A stretch of DNA of 5,642 nucleotides. Origin: Embleya sp040605455 (GTDB lineage Bacteria > Actinomycetota > Actinomycetes > Streptomycetales > Streptomycetaceae). Location: positions 1 to 5,642 of the forward strand of contig NZ_JBEXCV010000282.1 of NCBI RefSeq assembly GCF_040605455.1, read 5' to 3'. Under the pieces are notes generated by a model. That model was given only the letters and a program-made list of their open reading frames with translations, ran no database searches and was not told the DNA's origin. Positions 1 through 5,433 of this stretch are shown one piece after another (positions within the stretch are counted from its first letter, which is position 1; the number at the start of each line of letters is the position of its first letter). The translations under genes were made by a program, and so were the position numbers.

Positions 1-102
1 TATGGCGCGGACCCGACCCTGTCCAAGCGGCTGGGTCTGGAGCGGCAGTGGCTGCACGCGGTGAGTCTGGCCTTCGAGCATCCCGGCGACGGCACGCGCT
101 GA
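1..102 (+). CDS. rluD: RluA/RluD-family 23S rRNA pseudouridine synthase, 3' end only
   Basis: The first reading frame from base 1 is open for 33 codons and ends at TGA (100-102). It encodes the C-terminal part of an RluA-family pseudouridine synthase, an enzyme that isomerises uridine to pseudouridine in large-subunit rRNA. The visible signature is the family's late block: YGAD at the left edge, then RQWLHA (residues 15-20 of the fragment) and F-E-HPG (25-29). The catalytic Asp and the N-terminal S4-like domain would lie to the left, outside the window. In the family the HPG block is normally followed by a strand of the type GEWVEF and a short helix, roughly 20-35 residues more; here the protein stops after HPGDGTR. 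The other two forward frames after the stop do not restore that sequence, so a simple frameshift is not evident. RluD is the likeliest member, but the fragment cannot separate RluD from other RluA-type enzymes. Confidence 0.8.
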   Translation, partial: YGADPTLSKRLGLERQWLHAVSLAFEHPGDGTR

Positions 103-116
103 CGCGCCGCCGGGCA

Positions 117-130
117 GCCGTTTGGACGGC
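117..130 (+). terminator. possible weak terminator hairpin behind rluD
   Basis: GCCGT (117-121) and ACGGC (126-130) form a perfect 5-bp stem with a TTGG loop, 15 bases after the rluD stop. A looser outer pairing, GCGCCG (104-109) with CGGCGC (127-132), competes with it. There is no T-tract, which is common for actinobacterial terminators, but a stem this short is often found by chance in such GC-rich DNA. The rest of the convergent gap to position 292 shows only another 5-bp hairpin (200-213) and no gene. Confidence 0.25.
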
Positions 131-292
131 GCACCGGACGTCTTCCGCAGCCCGATCGCCCGACCCACCAGGTCGTGGCGGTCGGGCTGTGTCGTTTGTC
201 GGCCGCGGGGCCGGACCAGGCGCGCCGTCGCCTTCGAGACCGCAGCCTCGTTCGCGAACGGCACGGGTGGGCAGGTGGGCGAAGAACCCCGC

Positions 293-589
293 TCAGCCGG
301 TGGCGGCGGCGATCGTCGCGGCGATGCCGATCAACACGGTGATCAACAGCATGATGCCCAGGATGCCGCCGAGTTGCTTGGCGGAGGACTTGTTCGGGTC
401 CGGCGGCGCGAGCACCGTCTGGCGGAACTCGTCGGCCGCGCCGGATTCGGCGGCCTTGCGGGCGAGGATCTCGTTGCGCGCGTTCGACCGCGCGACTTCC
501 TCCGCGTGGGCGCGCTCCTCCCGGGCCTTGCGAGCGGCCATGGCCCGCTCGTACCGCTCCTTGGAGGATTCGCCAGATGTAGCAGCCAT
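293..589 (-). CDS. small tail-anchored membrane protein of unknown function
   Basis: This frame encodes 98 residues from the ATG at 589. I do not recognise a named family. Residues 1-50 are highly charged and alanine-rich (ERYERAMAARKAREERAHAEE), which predicts a long amphipathic helix or short coiled coil. Residues 51-72 are a linker with the sequence APPDPNK. Residues 73-95 are strongly hydrophobic (GGILGIMLLITVLIGIA) and predict one transmembrane helix, with only about three residues after it. There is no signal peptide, so the expected topology is a cytoplasmic N-terminal domain anchored by its tail. The frame runs on upstream to an ATG at 700, but those 37 extra residues are Arg/Pro-rich and look like non-coding translation. 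The ATG at 589 lacks a clear Shine-Dalgarno sequence, so the mRNA may be leaderless or poorly initiated. The gene converges on rluD and diverges from the MMPL gene, so it is probably transcribed alone. Its coding status is likely but rests on composition and the well-formed membrane helix. Confidence 0.72.
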   Translation of the reverse strand: MAATSGESSKERYERAMAARKAREERAHAEEVARSNARNEILARKAAESGAADEFRQTVLAPPDPNKSSAKQLGGILGIMLLITVLIGIAATIAAATG

Positions 590-620
590 GGGGACGAGTT
601 TCGCAGACCCGCGCCGCCGG

Positions 621-666
621 ACCGAGCGGTGGGGCGGCTCGCGCCGCGGCCGGCCGGCCGCTCGGT
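621..666. repeat. nested inverted repeat upstream of the small membrane protein gene
   Basis: ACCGAGCGG (621-629) and CCGCTCGGT (658-666) are perfect 9-bp inverted arms. Inside the spacer, GCGGC (634-638) and GCCGC (643-647) form a second 5-bp stem with a TCGC loop. It lies 32 bases upstream of the start at 589, so it could be an operator, or a 5' leader structure if transcription starts further upstream. At this GC content chance occurrence is a real possibility. Confidence 0.35.
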
Positions 667-738
667 GTCCGAGTCGGGGTGCGGCGAGCGGGAACTCCAC
701 ATCTTCGGCCGGGCGTTGTGCACACGTGTAGTCCCTCG

Positions 739-760
739 CCCGGGGGATCTCTCCCCCGAG
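739..760. repeat. imperfect inverted repeat in the divergent promoter region
   Basis: CCCGGGGGA (739-747) pairs with TCCCCCGAG (752-760) at eight of nine positions around a TCTC loop. It sits 150 bases upstream of the small protein start and 250 bases upstream of the MMPL start. It may be a regulator site or a stable hairpin; nothing in the sequence decides between these. Confidence 0.3.
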
Positions 761-952
761 CGATCCATTCGGCGTTGGTGCAGGTCGGCGGGGTGGGTGC
801 GGAAGCTTCCCCTTACACGTATCCGGGTATGCCCCGACTGATCATCATCGGTCTCGTTCTCAGGGGTGGGGCCAGCCCTACTACGCAGGGGTGCCTACCC
901 CCCGATCAAGACACCGGTTTGCAGGATGTGACCCCCGGTCGCCCGCCAATAC

Positions 953-985
953 CTTCGTGTGTGTCGAGGAAGACCCTCGGCGAAG
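953..985 (+). promoter_or_regulatory. possible 5'-leader stem-loop before the MMPL gene
   Basis: CTTCG (953-957) pairs with CGAAG (981-985) and, inside it, CGAGG (965-969) pairs with CCTCG (975-979) around the loop AAGAC, leaving an asymmetric internal loop rich in GT. The structure ends ten bases before the AGGAG ribosome binding site, so it would lie in the 5' untranslated leader. It does not match a riboswitch class I know. It could simply keep the ribosome binding site open or be accidental. Confidence 0.3.
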
Positions 986-995
986 CGGAGAACAC

Positions 996-1000
996 AGGAG
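996..1000 (+). promoter_or_regulatory. ribosome binding site that fixes the MMPL start
   Basis: AGGAG lies nine bases before the ATG at 1010, a normal spacing. It is why the start is placed at 1010 and not at the upstream in-frame ATG at 959, whose 17 extra residues are Arg-rich and unlike the N-terminus of MMPL proteins. Confidence 0.8.
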
Positions 1001-1009
1001 CGGGGACCA

Positions 1010-3346
1010 ATGGCATCCAGGCGCAATTTCGCCGCCTCGATCGGTGGCTGGAGCGCACAGCATCGCAAGACGGCGGTATTCGGGTGGCTGCTGTTCGTGG
1101 TCCTCGCCGTCGTCATCGGCAACATGAGCGGGTCGCAGGAGATCACCAAGGCCGAGCGCGGCGTGGGGGAGTCCGGGCGGGCCGCGCGGATCATCGACGA
1201 CGCGGGGATCAAGGAGCCCGCGGGCGAGATGGTCCTGGTCCGCAGCGACAAGCTCGTCGCGCAGGACCCGAAGTTCCGCGCCGCCGTCGACGATGTGATC
1301 AACCGGGTCAACGCCACCCAGGTCAAGGGCGACAAGGGCCCGGCCACCCAGCACATGCGTTCTCCGTACCCCGGCGGCATCTCCTCGGACAAGCACTCGG
1401 CGCTGATCCAGTTCGACATGGTCGGCGAGGACGACAAGGCCGTCGACAACATCCAGCCCGTCCTGGACGCGGTGGCCGAGGCCCGCAAGGCGCACCCGGA
1501 CGTGGCGATCGAGCAGTTCGGTGACGCCAGCGGCGACAAGTGGTTCCAGGACACCATCGCCAAGGACTTCACCCGGGCCGAATGGACCGCCGTCCCGCTC
1601 GCCCTGGGCATCCTGCTCGTCGCGTTCGGCGCCGTGGTCGCCGCCCTGCTGCCGGTGGCCCTCGCCCTGACCGCGTTCGTGGCCGCGGGCGGTCTGCTCG
1701 CGCTGAGCAGCCACCTGATGCCGGTCGGCGACAACGCGCAATCGGTGATGCTGCTGATCGGCCTGGCGGTGGGCGTCGACTACTGCATGTTCTACCTGCG
1801 CCGCGAGCGGGAGGAGCGGGCCAAGGGGCGCGACCCGGAGACCGCACTGCGGATCGCCGCCGCCACCTCCGGCCGTTCCGTACTGATCTCCGGCATCACC
1901 GTCATCGTCGCGATGGCCGGCATGCTCCTGTCCGGGCTCAGCGAGTTCGAGTCGATGGCCTCCGCGACCATCCTGGTCGTGCTGACCGCGGTGCTCGGTT
2001 CGCTCACCGTGCTGCCCGCGATCCTGTCGATGCTGGGCGACCGGGTGGACCTGGGCAAGATTCCCGGGTTGGCCAAGATGCGCCGCCCCACTGAGGGCAG
2101 CAAGGCGTGGGGCAAGATCCTGGGTGTCGTGCTCAACCGCCCCAGGGCCACCGCGGTGCTCGCCGGCGGTCTGCTGATCGCGCTGACCATCCCCGCGCTC
2201 GGCATGAAGACCTCCGAACTGCCGATCGACAAGGAACTGCCGACCTCGCTGTCCATCGTGCAGACCTACCAGCACATCGAGAAGGCGTTCCCCGGCGGTC
2301 CGGCTCCCGCCCAGATCGTGGTCAAGGCGAACAACCCCGACGACCCCAAGCTCGCGGCGGCGTTCGAGAACCTGCGCCGTGAGGCGGTCGCCACCGGGCA
2401 GATGCACGAGCCGATCGAGGTCGAGCGGCAGGGCACCACGAACGTCTTCAAGGTCTCGGTCCCGCTCGCCGGTAGTGGCAACGACTCGACCAGCGACAAG
2501 GCCCTGGCCACGCTGCGCGGGAAGGTCATCCCGAACACGCTGGGCAAGCTGGACGGCGTGGACGCCCCGGTGACCGGCAACACCGCCGGTTCCAAGGACT
2601 TCAACGACAAGCTCGACGACGCCCGGCTGCCGATCTTCGCCTTCGTGCTCGGCTTCGCCTTCCTCCTGATGCTCGTCTCCTTCCGCTCGGTCGCCATCGC
2701 GGTCACCGCGATCGTGCTCAACCTGCTGTCGGTGGGCGCCGCCTACGGTGTGATGACGCTCGTCTTCCAGCACGGCTACGGCGACTCGCTGGTGGGCACG
2801 GACGCACCCGGCGCGGTCGTCTCCTGGATCCCGATGTTCCTGTTCGTGATCCTGTTCGGCCTGTCGATGGACTACCACGTGTTCGTGGTCTCGCGAATCC
2901 GTGAGGCGTACGACAAGGGCATGGACACCAAGTCGGCCGTGTCGCACGGCATCCGCACCACCGCCGGTGTGGTGACCAGCGCGGCGACGATCATGGTCGC
3001 GGTGTTCGCGGTCTTCGGCACCCTGTCGATGCAGTCGATGAAGCAGTTCGGTGTCGGCCTGGCGGTCGCGGTCCTGCTGGACGCGACGATCATCCGCGGC
3101 CTGCTGCTGCCGGCCGTGATGACCCTGCTCGGCGACCACAACTGGTACCTGCCCCGCTGGCTCGGGTGGCTGCCGCAGATGGACCACGGCGACGAGGCGG
3201 TCCAGGCCCCGGCCCCGGCCGGCGAGCCGGTCCCCGCGTACGCCTCGGCGAACGGCTACCCCGCGCCGATGTACGAGTCGGGCGGTACCGGGTACGACGA
3301 GAACGTGTCCGGCTCGCGCCGGATCCCGCGCCCGCCGGTCGGCTGA
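1010..3346 (+). CDS. MMPL/RND-family membrane exporter
   Basis: This 778-residue protein belongs to the MMPL branch of RND transporters, which use the proton gradient to move lipids, siderophores, polyketides or similar compounds across the cytoplasmic membrane. Membrane helix 1 is at about 22-38. A first periplasmic domain (40-190) is followed by helices 2-6 (about 193-340), a cytoplasmic linker (342-378), helix 7 (379-397), a second periplasmic domain (400-538) and helices 8-12 (541-703). Two MMPL halves are therefore complete. The proton-relay Asp-Tyr pairs of MmpL3 are present: D257-Y258 in GVDYCMF and D621-Y622 in GLSMDYHVF. The family motif DATIIRG is at 691-697. The last ~55 residues are a Pro/Ala/Tyr-rich tail, probably cytoplasmic. 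No mycolate or lipid synthesis genes and no TetR-type regulator adjoin it, so the substrate is unknown. The gene appears monocistronic: it has its own AGGAG site and is followed by a strong hairpin. Confidence 0.95.
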   Translation: MASRRNFAASIGGWSAQHRKTAVFGWLLFVVLAVVIGNMSGSQEITKAERGVGESGRAARIIDDAGIKEPAGEMVLVRSDKLVAQDPKFRAAVDDVINRVNATQVKGDKGPATQHMRSPYPGGISSDKHSALIQFDMVGEDDKAVDNIQPVLDAVAEARKAHPDVAIEQFGDASGDKWFQDTIAKDFTRAEWTAVPLALGILLVAFGAVVAALLPVALALTAFVAAGGLLALSSHLMPVGDNAQSVMLLIGLAVGVDYCMFYLRREREERAKGRDPETALRIAAATSGRSVLISGITVIVAMAGMLLSGLSEFESMASATILVVLTAVLGSLTVLPAILSMLGDRVDLGKIPGLAKMRRPTEGSKAWGKILGVVLNRPRATAVLAGGLLIALTIPALGMKTSELPIDKELPTSLSIVQTYQHIEKAFPGGPAPAQIVVKANNPDDPKLAAAFENLRREAVATGQMHEPIEVERQGTTNVFKVSVPLAGSGNDSTSDKALATLRGKVIPNTLGKLDGVDAPVTGNTAGSKDFNDKLDDARLPIFAFVLGFAFLLMLVSFRSVAIAVTAIVLNLLSVGAAYGVMTLVFQHGYGDSLVGTDAPGAVVSWIPMFLFVILFGLSMDYHVFVVSRIREAYDKGMDTKSAVSHGIRTTAGVVTSAATIMVAVFAVFGTLSMQSMKQFGVGLAVAVLLDATIIRGLLLPAVMTLLGDHNWYLPRWLGWLPQMDHGDEAVQAPAPAGEPVPAYASANGYPAPMYESGGTGYDENVSGSRRIPRPPVG

Positions 3347-3422
3347 CCCGACAAAGCACGGCAGCCGGTGAGACCCCGGCGACGACCGTGACGACGACCA
3401 CCCTGTAGATCCGAGGAAAGCG

Positions 3423-3454
3423 CGGGTCGGGACCGGATACTCGGTCCCGACCCG
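3423..3454 (+). terminator. strong hairpin terminator behind the MMPL gene
   Basis: CGGGTCGGGACC (3423-3434) and GGTCCCGACCCG (3443-3454) are perfect 12-bp inverted arms. One further G-C pair (3435/3442) and a G-T wobble (3436/3441) close an ATAC loop. No T-tract follows, as in the U-less intrinsic terminators typical of actinobacteria. It lies 76 bases after the MMPL stop and 114 bases before sixA, so it probably separates the two transcription units. Because it is symmetrical it could also act on transcripts from the opposite strand. Confidence 0.75.
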
Positions 3455-3516
3455 TCGTGCGTGTCGGCCCCGGTCGCCCGGTTTGGTCGGCGCGCCCCGT
3501 GCCCGCCGATCGAGTC

Positions 3517-3535
3517 CTGCGGTGCCGACCCGCAG
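3517..3535 (+). promoter_or_regulatory. small hairpin upstream of sixA
   Basis: CTGCGG (3517-3522) and CCGCAG (3530-3535) form a perfect 6-bp stem with a 7-base loop, 33 bases before the sixA start. It may lie in the promoter or in the 5' leader. No matching -35/-10 pair is visible, so its role is open. Confidence 0.25.
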
Positions 3536-3568
3536 TGCACAACGGCCGATGTCTGAGAGGCTGAACCC

Positions 3569-4084
3569 ATGGCATCCCACCGACAGCGCAATCTTGTGGT
3601 GATGAGGCACGCGAAGGCCGAGTGGCCCGACGGGCCGGACCACGAGCGACCCCTCGCCGAACGCGGCCGCAAGGACGCCGCCGAGACCGGGCACCGACTG
3701 CTCGACCAGGGCATCACCCCCGATCTGGTGGTGTGCTCGCCGGCCGTACGCACCCGGGAGACCTGGCGCCTCGCCGGCAAGGTCTACGACCACAAGCCGC
3801 ACACCGTCTACGACGAGCGGGTGTACGAGGCGAGCGCGCAGGCGCTGCTGTACCTCGTCCAGGAGACCCCCGACGAGGTCGACACGCTGCTGCTGATCGG
3901 GCACAACCCGGGCGTGGCCACGCTGGTCAACGCGTTGGCGGGCAGCGGCGAGGACGACACGCTCGTGCGCCTGCGGGAGAAGTATCCGACCTCGGCGGTC
4001 GCGGTGCTGAGCCTGCACACCGCATGGGCCGACCTTCGGGAGCGCTCGGCCCACCTGACCCGATTCACCACACCGGCGTCCTGA
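3569..4084 (+). CDS. sixA: SixA-like histidine phosphatase
   Basis: This 171-residue soluble protein is a member of the histidine phosphatase (phosphoglycerate mutase-like) superfamily, in the short SixA subgroup. The catalytic phosphohistidine motif is M-RHAK, with R13 and H14. The second conserved Arg is in CSPAVRTRET (R61), the acid residue is in VYEAS (E87), and the second catalytic His is H112 in GHNP. The KYPTSAVAV block (138-146) is typical of SixA-type proteins. Its length matches E. coli SixA (about 160 residues), and all core catalytic positions are present, so it should be active. E. coli SixA acts on phosphohistidine of phosphotransfer proteins; the substrate here cannot be read from sequence. 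The start is set by GAGAGG (3555-3560), eight bases before the ATG. There is no signal peptide or membrane helix. It lies between the MMPL hairpin and the convergent repeat cluster, so it is probably transcribed alone. Confidence 0.9.
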   Translation: MASHRQRNLVVMRHAKAEWPDGPDHERPLAERGRKDAAETGHRLLDQGITPDLVVCSPAVRTRETWRLAGKVYDHKPHTVYDERVYEASAQALLYLVQETPDEVDTLLLIGHNPGVATLVNALAGSGEDDTLVRLREKYPTSAVAVLSLHTAWADLRERSAHLTRFTTPAS

Positions 4085-4110
4085 CCGCACGCCCGCGAAG
4101 GCGACGGTGA

Positions 4111-4155
4111 CTCGAGCGCCGGTCCGGGCGAGCGACACCCCGTCCGGCGCTTGAG
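4111..4155. terminator. bidirectional terminator-like hairpin between sixA and serB
   Basis: CTCGAGCGCC (4111-4120) pairs with GGCGCTTGAG (4146-4155) over ten positions including one G-U. After a small internal loop with flanking GG/CC pairs, CGGG (4125-4128) pairs with CCCG (4139-4142), closing a 10-base loop. The stem thus has about 16 pairs. It begins 27 bases after the sixA stop and lies 70 bases beyond the serB stop on the other strand, the expected place for a terminator shared by convergent genes. There is no T-tract. Confidence 0.6.
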
Positions 4156-4188
4156 GACAGGCACCAAGCCCGTCCGGCGCTCAAGGAC
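4139..4188. repeat. two phased copies of a streptomycete intergenic repeat
   Basis: CCCGTCCGGCGCTTGAGGAC (4139-4158) recurs at 4169-4188 with two changes (TTGA becomes TCAA), exactly 30 bases apart. A third, inverted and degenerate copy lies at 4111-4128. From memory, sequences of the form CCCGTCCGGCG-TTGAGGAC are scattered between genes in many Streptomyces genomes, so this looks like a local cluster of that dispersed element. Each copy ends in GTCC...GGAC and can fold on itself. CTTGAG of copy 1 is also complementary to CTCAAG of copy 2, allowing alternative pairings. Confidence 0.75.
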
Positions 4189-4202
4189 GCCCGCCCCGAT
4201 CC

Positions 4203-4217
4203 GGCCCGGCGCGGGCC
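4203..4217 (-). terminator. short hairpin just behind serB
   Basis: GGCCCG (4203-4208) and CGGGCC (4212-4217) form a perfect 6-bp stem with a 3-base loop, starting eight bases after the serB stop on the minus strand. It may help end the serB transcript together with the repeat cluster further on; alone it is a weak call. Confidence 0.3.
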
Positions 4218-4224
4218 CCGCCGA

Positions 4225-5427
4225 CTAATCCGGCCGGCCGTACGGCACGTCCGCGGCGTCCGCCGCCTCGATCTCGTCGCGGGTGACGCCGAGCAGGAAC
4301 AGCACGGTGTCCAGGAACGGCACGTTGACCGCGGTGTCGGCGGCCTCGCGGACCACCGGCTTCGCGTTGAAGGCCACGCCCAGACCCGCGGCGTTGAGCA
4401 TGTCCAGGTCGTTCGCGCCGTCGCCGATGGCGACCGTGGCGGTCAACGGCACGCCCGCCTCGGCCGCGAAGCGGCGCAGCAGCCGGGCCTTGCCCGCCCG
4501 GTCGACGATCTCGCCGACCACCCGCCCGGTGAGCTTGCCGTCCACCACCTCGAGGGTGTTGGCCGCGCTGTAGTCGAGCCCGAGCTGCTCCACGAGCGCG
4601 TCGGTGACCTGGGTGAATCCGCCCGAGACGATGCCCACCTTGTAGCCGAGCCGCTTGAGCGTGCGGACCAGGGTGCGTGCGCCGCGGGTGAGCACGACCT
4701 GCTCGCGGACCTTGCCTATGGCGTCCTCGTCCAGCCCGGCGAGCAGCGCCACGCGGGCCCGCAGGGACTCGGCGAAGTCCAACTCGCCACGCATCGCGGC
4801 GGCCGTCACCTGGGCCACCTCGTCCAGGCAGCCGGCGTGCTCGGCCAGCAGCTCGATCACCTCGCCCTGGATCAGGGTCGAGTCCACGTCCATCACGATC
4901 AGCCGCTTGGCCCGGCGCCGCAGACCGGAGGGCTGGACCGCGACGTCCACCCGGCGCTCGGCGGCCTCGGTGGCCAGCTCCAGGCGCAGCTTGTCCGTCT
5001 CGACGCCGGAGACCTGGAGCTCGATCGCGGTCACCGGATACTTGGCGAGGCGGAAAATCCGGTCGATGTTGGCGCCGGTGGCCGCGATCCGGTGCGCTAT
5101 CCCGGCGAACGCGGCGGCCTCCAGCGGGTGGCCCAGGACGGTGACGTGCGAGCGGCCCTCGCCGCGCGGACGGTTGTCGCCGACGCCGGAGAGGATCTCC
5201 GCCTCCAGCCGCTCGCCGTCCGCCCAGCGGTGCACACCGGCCCGCAGCCGGCCCTCGTCGGCCGGCGTGGTGATCAGGACGCACAGCGTGAGCCGGCCCC
5301 GGGTGACGGTCTGCTCGACGTCGACGACCTCGACGGAGTGGCCGGCCAGGATCTCGAAGAGGCTCGACGTCACCCCCGGCCGGTCCTTGCCGAAGATCTT
5401 GACGAGAAGAGTGCGCGGCGCATTCAT
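4225..5427 (-). CDS. serB: phosphoserine phosphatase SerB with two ACT domains
   Basis: This 400-residue protein catalyses the last step of L-serine synthesis, removing phosphate from O-phosphoserine in the cytoplasm. Residues 6-80 (with GKDRPGVTSSLFEIL) and about 94-165 are two ACT domains, as in mycobacterial SerB2, where such domains bind serine and control activity. The HAD-type catalytic domain follows: motif I DVDSTL (180-185, nucleophile D180, acid D182), substrate-side E189, R213 and F218, motif II SGGF (S268), the motif III lysine K313, and the metal site GDGANDLDM (335-343, D336 and D340). All core residues are intact and the length is normal for the two-ACT type. The start at 5427 places the first ACT strand directly after a short N-terminus. 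The Shine-Dalgarno sequence is weak (GTGAAG, four bases before ATG), and an upstream reading frame stops six bases before the start, so translation may be coupled to that gene. It converges on sixA. Confidence 0.96.
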   Translation of the reverse strand: MNAPRTLLVKIFGKDRPGVTSSLFEILAGHSVEVVDVEQTVTRGRLTLCVLITTPADEGRLRAGVHRWADGERLEAEILSGVGDNRPRGEGRSHVTVLGHPLEAAAFAGIAHRIAATGANIDRIFRLAKYPVTAIELQVSGVETDKLRLELATEAAERRVDVAVQPSGLRRRAKRLIVMDVDSTLIQGEVIELLAEHAGCLDEVAQVTAAAMRGELDFAESLRARVALLAGLDEDAIGKVREQVVLTRGARTLVRTLKRLGYKVGIVSGGFTQVTDALVEQLGLDYSAANTLEVVDGKLTGRVVGEIVDRAGKARLLRRFAAEAGVPLTATVAIGDGANDLDMLNAAGLGVAFNAKPVVREAADTAVNVPFLDTVLFLLGVTRDEIEAADAADVPYGRPD

Positions 5428-5433
5428 GATGCT

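Larger units (their letters stand above)
590..1009. other. divergent intergenic region between the small membrane protein and the MMPL gene
   Basis: These 420 bases contain no convincing gene: the open frames crossing them are Arg/Pro-rich and lack plausible start sites. The region should hold promoters for both divergent genes, but I find no convincing pair of -35 (TTGACN) and -10 (TANNNT) boxes at proper spacing on either strand. What can be seen: a nested inverted repeat at 621-666; overlapping palindromes TGTGCACA (717-724) and ACACGTGT (722-729); a one-mismatch 9-bp inverted repeat with a TCTC loop at 739-760; the 10-base palindrome GGAAGCTTCC at 801-810; a direct repeat CAGGGGTG at 861-868 and 886-893; a GGGGT/ACCCC hairpin at 888-901; and a nested stem-loop at 953-985 just before the MMPL ribosome binding site. 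Local base composition is less GC-rich around 810-960 than in the genes. Confidence 0.6.

Noticed and set aside
590..700. N-terminal extension of the small membrane protein to an ATG at 700
   Set aside because: The 37 extra residues are Arg/Pro-rich with no order, while the charged helix and membrane segment are complete from the ATG at 589.
48..841. Two overlapping plus-strand open frames across the rluD end and the small membrane protein
   Set aside because: The products are Arg/Pro/Ser-rich with no recognisable domain, they lack ribosome binding sites, and they overlap better-supported genes.
888..901. GGGGT/ACCCC hairpin and the CAGGGGTG direct repeat as a regulatory element for the MMPL gene
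   Set aside because: The stem is only five pairs and the repeat eight bases in G/C-rich DNA, so both are expected by chance and nothing ties them to the start of transcription.
881..4138. A 1085-codon open frame on the minus strand, antisense to the MMPL and sixA genes
   Set aside because: It runs opposite two well-supported genes and its product is His, Arg, Gly, Asp and Gln-rich low-complexity sequence without domains. Long antisense frames like this are a usual product of high GC at third positions.
4139..4188. The phased 30-base repeats as a CRISPR array
   Set aside because: There are only two copies, the 10-base gap is far too short for spacers, no cas gene is present, and the motif matches a known type of dispersed streptomycete repeat.
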